This document shows positions 62,041-64,000 of a stretch of DNA of 64,000 bases, piece by piece; the stretch's first letter is position 1, and each line of letters opens with the position of its first letter. The notes beneath the pieces were generated by a model. The model was not told where the DNA came from. It saw only the letters and a list, made by a program, of their open reading frames with translations, and ran no database searches. The DNA is taken from contig NW_027480595.1 of NCBI RefSeq assembly GCF_051401765.1, forward strand, positions 806,001-870,000, written 5' to 3'. Source of the DNA: Calliopsis andreniformis. Its lineage: Eukaryota; Arthropoda; Insecta; Hymenoptera; Andrenidae. The position numbers and the translations under genes are program-made.

Positions 62041-64000
62041 GAAGATTGAGGATCGAGGATTGAGGATTGAGGATTGAGGATAGAGGATTGAAGAATGAGG
62101 ATTGAGGATTGAGGATTGAGGATTGAGGATTGAAGACTGAGTATTGGGGATTGAAGATTGAGGATAGAGGAGTGAGTATTGAAGATTGAGGATTTGGGAC
62201 TGAGGATTGAAGATTGGGGTTTGAGGATTGAGGATTGAGGATTGAGGATTGAGTGTTGAGGATTGAAGATTAAGATTGAGGATTGAGGATTGAGGACTGA
62301 GTGTTGAGGGTTGAGTGATGAGAATTGATGTTTATGGATAGAGATATGAAGATTGCAGGCTGAGTATTGAGTATTGAAACCTGTGAATTGAGGATATTCT
62401 ATTGACGATTGAGGATTCACAACTGATTGTTGAGGTCTGAGGGCTGAATATTGGGTGTTCAGGATTGTGGCTTCAGGATTGAGGTTTGAGGACTGAGGAT
62501 TGAGGATTGAGGGTGAGGATTGAGGATTGAGGATAGAGAATTGAAGCCTGATGATTGGGTATTGAAGATTGAACATTGAGGATTGAGTGTTGAGGATAGA
62601 GGATTGAGGATTGAGGATTGAAGGTTGAATATTAATGACTGAATATTGAGGATTGAGGATTGAGGGTTGTGGATTGAGGACGAGGACTGAGGGTTGAGTA
62701 TTGATGTTTGAAGTCTGAGGATTCAGGATTGAAGATTGACTATTGAGGATAGAAGACTGAGGAGTGAGGATTGTCGATTAAGGATTGAGGATGAGGTCTG
62801 AGGGTTGAGGATTGAGGTTTGAGGACTGAGGACTGAGGATTGAGAATTGAGAATTGAGGATTGGGGATTGAGGATTGAAGATTGAGGATTGGGTATTGAG
62901 GACTGAAGAATGAGGATTGAGGATTGAGGATTGAGGATTGAGGATTGAAGATTGTGTATTGTGCATAGAAGCCTGACGATTGAGGATTGAGGATTGAGGA
63001 TTGAGGATTGAGGATGGAGGATTGAAGATTGAGTATTGAGGATTGAAGATTGAGGATCGAGGATTGAGGATTGAGGATTGAGGATAGAGGATTGAAGAAT
63101 GAGGATTGAGGATTGAGGATTGAGGATTGAGGATTGAAGACTGAGTATTGGGGATTGAAGATTGAGGATAGAGGAGTGAGTATTGAAGATTGAGGATTTG
63201 GGACTGAGGATTGAAGATTGGGGTTTGAGGATTGAGGATTGAGGATTGAGGATTGAGTGTTGAGGATTGAAGATTAAGATTGAGGATTGAGGATTGAGGA
63301 CTGAGTGTTGAGGGTTGAGTGATGAGAATTGATGTTTATGGATAGAGATTTGAAGATTGCAGGCTGAGTATTGAGTATTGAAACCTGTGTATTGAGGATA
63401 TTCTATTGACGATTGAGGACACACAACTGATTGTTGAGGTCTGAGGGCTGAATATTGGGGGTTCAGGATTGTGGATTCAGGATTGAGGTTTGAGGACTGA
63501 GGATTGAGGATTGAGGATTGAAGATTGAGGATTGTGTGTTGAGGATTGAAGAATGAGGATTGGGAATTGAGGATTTAGGATTGAGGATTGAAGATTGAGT
63601 ACTGAGGATTGAAGATTAAGGCTGAGGATTGAGGATTGAGGATTGAGGATTGAAGATTGGGGATTGGGGTCTGAGTATTGAGGGTTGAGTGATGAGAATT
63701 GATGTTTGTGGATAGAGGTCTGAAGATTGCAGATTGAGTATTGAGTATTGAAAACTGTGAATTGAGGATATTCTATTGAGGATTGAGTATTCACAACTGA
63801 TTGTTGAGGACTGAGGGCTGAATATGGAGTGTTCAGGATTGTGGATTCAGGAATGAGGATTGAGGACTGAGGATTGAGGATTAAGGATTGAGGATTGAGG
63901 ATTGAGGATTGAGGATTGAAGGTTGAGGATTGCGTATTGAGGATAGGACATTGAGGATTGAGGATTGAGTATTGAGGATTGAGGATTGAGGATTGAAGAT
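62040..64000. repeat. Distant copy of 43,158-45,510, cut by the window end
   Basis: Offset is 18,880 from 62,038 to about 62,998, then 18,937 (this copy has the 57 bp that L2 lacks) to the K core at 63769, then 18,490 to the end. The last shift is a 447 bp step whose two ends are both K copies. It includes the 1,004 bp L unit (62,297-63,300). The match continues to base 64,000, so the copy probably extends beyond the window. Confidence 0.84.

Larger units (their letters stand above)
211..63870. repeat. Module K: 62 dispersed copies of a ~190 bp higher-order unit
   Basis: K is a fixed string of diverged heptamers. Relative to the first base of tattctatt, gatgttt lies at -68, gtggata at -61, gagattt at -54, gaaaact at -19, gtgaatt at -12, gacaact at +23, gattgtt at +30 and gagggct at +44. 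It runs from about -104 to +85. Core positions: 314, 761, 1348, 2563, 4008, 4497, 5406, 7278, 7864, 8353, 9450, 10113, 11301, 11999, 13871, 14457, 14946, 16001, 16664, 17716, 18121, 19042, 19858, 20814, 21756, 22810, 23389, 24261, 24589, 25204, 26869, 27093, 29802, 30026, 32203, 33901, 34845, 35069, 36637, 37105, 37329, 39396, 39563, 41686, 42511, 43515, 44462, 44832, 45112, 45279, 48233, 49044, 50557, 50781, 54587, 55398, 56911, 57135, 60229, 62395, 63399, 63769. It holds - strand stop codons (cta in ttctatt, often tca in gattcac), so it interrupts the open frames. Confidence 0.88.
1..64000. repeat. Heptamer satellite array, unit gaggatt, filling the window
   Basis: Every stretch I read parses into 7-base units close to gaggatt. 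Common variants are gaagatt, gagtatt, gaggact, gagggtt, gaatatt, gaacatt, gacgatt, gatgatt, gagaatt, gggtatt and gcgtatt. Even segments that look unlike the consensus, such as the tattctatt core, stay in the 7-base phase. Phase is broken only by rare 6-mers (gaggac before gaggact, gaggat before gagggct, aagatt after gaagatt) and an occasional extra base. The unit is always in the same orientation. No unique sequence, transposon or flank interrupts it, and both window edges lie inside the array. No function is evident. It could be eukaryotic satellite or minisatellite DNA (favoured), or an unusually long bacterial heptanucleotide array. Confidence 0.97.

Noticed and set aside
112..63794. All other - strand open frames of 60 to 530 codons
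   Set aside because: They begin at cat-containing variants (gaacatt and similar) and end at cta, tta or tca variants, often in module K. They track the repeat, not coding constraint.
1..64000. CRISPR array
   Set aside because: Seven-base units without unique spacers, no cas genes and no leader. The longer modules are themselves made of the heptamer.
1..64000. Telomere (plant-type TTTAGGG)
   Set aside because: The rotated unit TTGAGGA matches TTTAGGG at five of seven positions. But no true telomeric run is present, and the nested block structure is unlike a telomerase product. A remote telomere-derived origin cannot be excluded.
1..64000. G-quadruplex-forming region
   Set aside because: The G runs are mostly two bases spaced by five. 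Only weak two-tetrad structures would be possible, and nothing points to a specific site.
1..64000. Promoters, terminators or ribosome binding sites
   Set aside because: Purine-rich gagg strings resemble ribosome binding sites at every unit and tattct resembles AT-rich promoter elements, but they follow from the repeat and precede no credible gene. No inverted repeats with T tracts were seen.
1..64000. tRNA, rRNA or other structured RNA genes
   Set aside because: With C nearly absent from one strand, stable G-C stems cannot form within it, and no conserved RNA motif was seen.

Overview
The whole 64 kb window is one tandem array of a 7-base unit, gaggatt on the + strand (aatcctc on the - strand), with single-base variants. 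I find no gene, RNA gene, mobile element, CRISPR array, origin or unique flanking DNA. The array runs off both ends, so its true length is unknown. About 9,000 monomers are present, all in the same orientation. C is rare on the + strand, so strand asymmetry is extreme.

The array is not a simple homogeneous satellite. It has several nested levels. (1) Heptamers. (2) Conserved strings of diverged heptamers that recur as named modules. The most frequent, called K here, has the core tattctatt, spans about 190 bp and has 62 copies. Others are T (538 bp, three tandem dimers), J, P, Q and Z. (3) Blocks of 1 to 6 kb made of these modules and duplicated at other places. (4) Two very young direct tandem duplications: 2,933 bp (26,038-31,905) and 6,354 bp (45,770-58,476). 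By eye, the copies in each pair differ by only about two substitutions and no net indel.

Layout: 1-5,380 mixed modules, with 1-1,095 repeated at 17,402-18,457. 5,380-16,770 holds a 4.8 kb block twice, plus a partial third copy between. 16,770-26,038 is a zone with EcoRI-type K copies and P modules. 26,038-31,905 is the 2.9 kb tandem pair. 31,905-45,770 is a mosaic of blocks seen elsewhere, including a 1.0 kb doublet. 45,770-58,476 is the 6.35 kb tandem pair. 58,476-64,000 is again mosaic, and its last 2 kb repeat 43,158-45,510.

Many long open frames exist on the - strand. I judge them artefacts. The unit on that strand has no stop codon in any frame, and because 7 and 3 are coprime all three frames read the same seven-residue repeat (SSILNPQ). 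The + strand has TGA once per 21 bases in every frame.

The organism cannot be identified from this sequence. A long, layered, locally homogenised array with block duplications looks most like eukaryotic satellite or minisatellite DNA evolving by unequal exchange. That is inference: heptanucleotide arrays also occur in bacteria (for example the STRR repeats of heterocystous cyanobacteria), though those are normally short. All boundaries and module counts were read by eye, with an uncertainty of roughly 20 bases.
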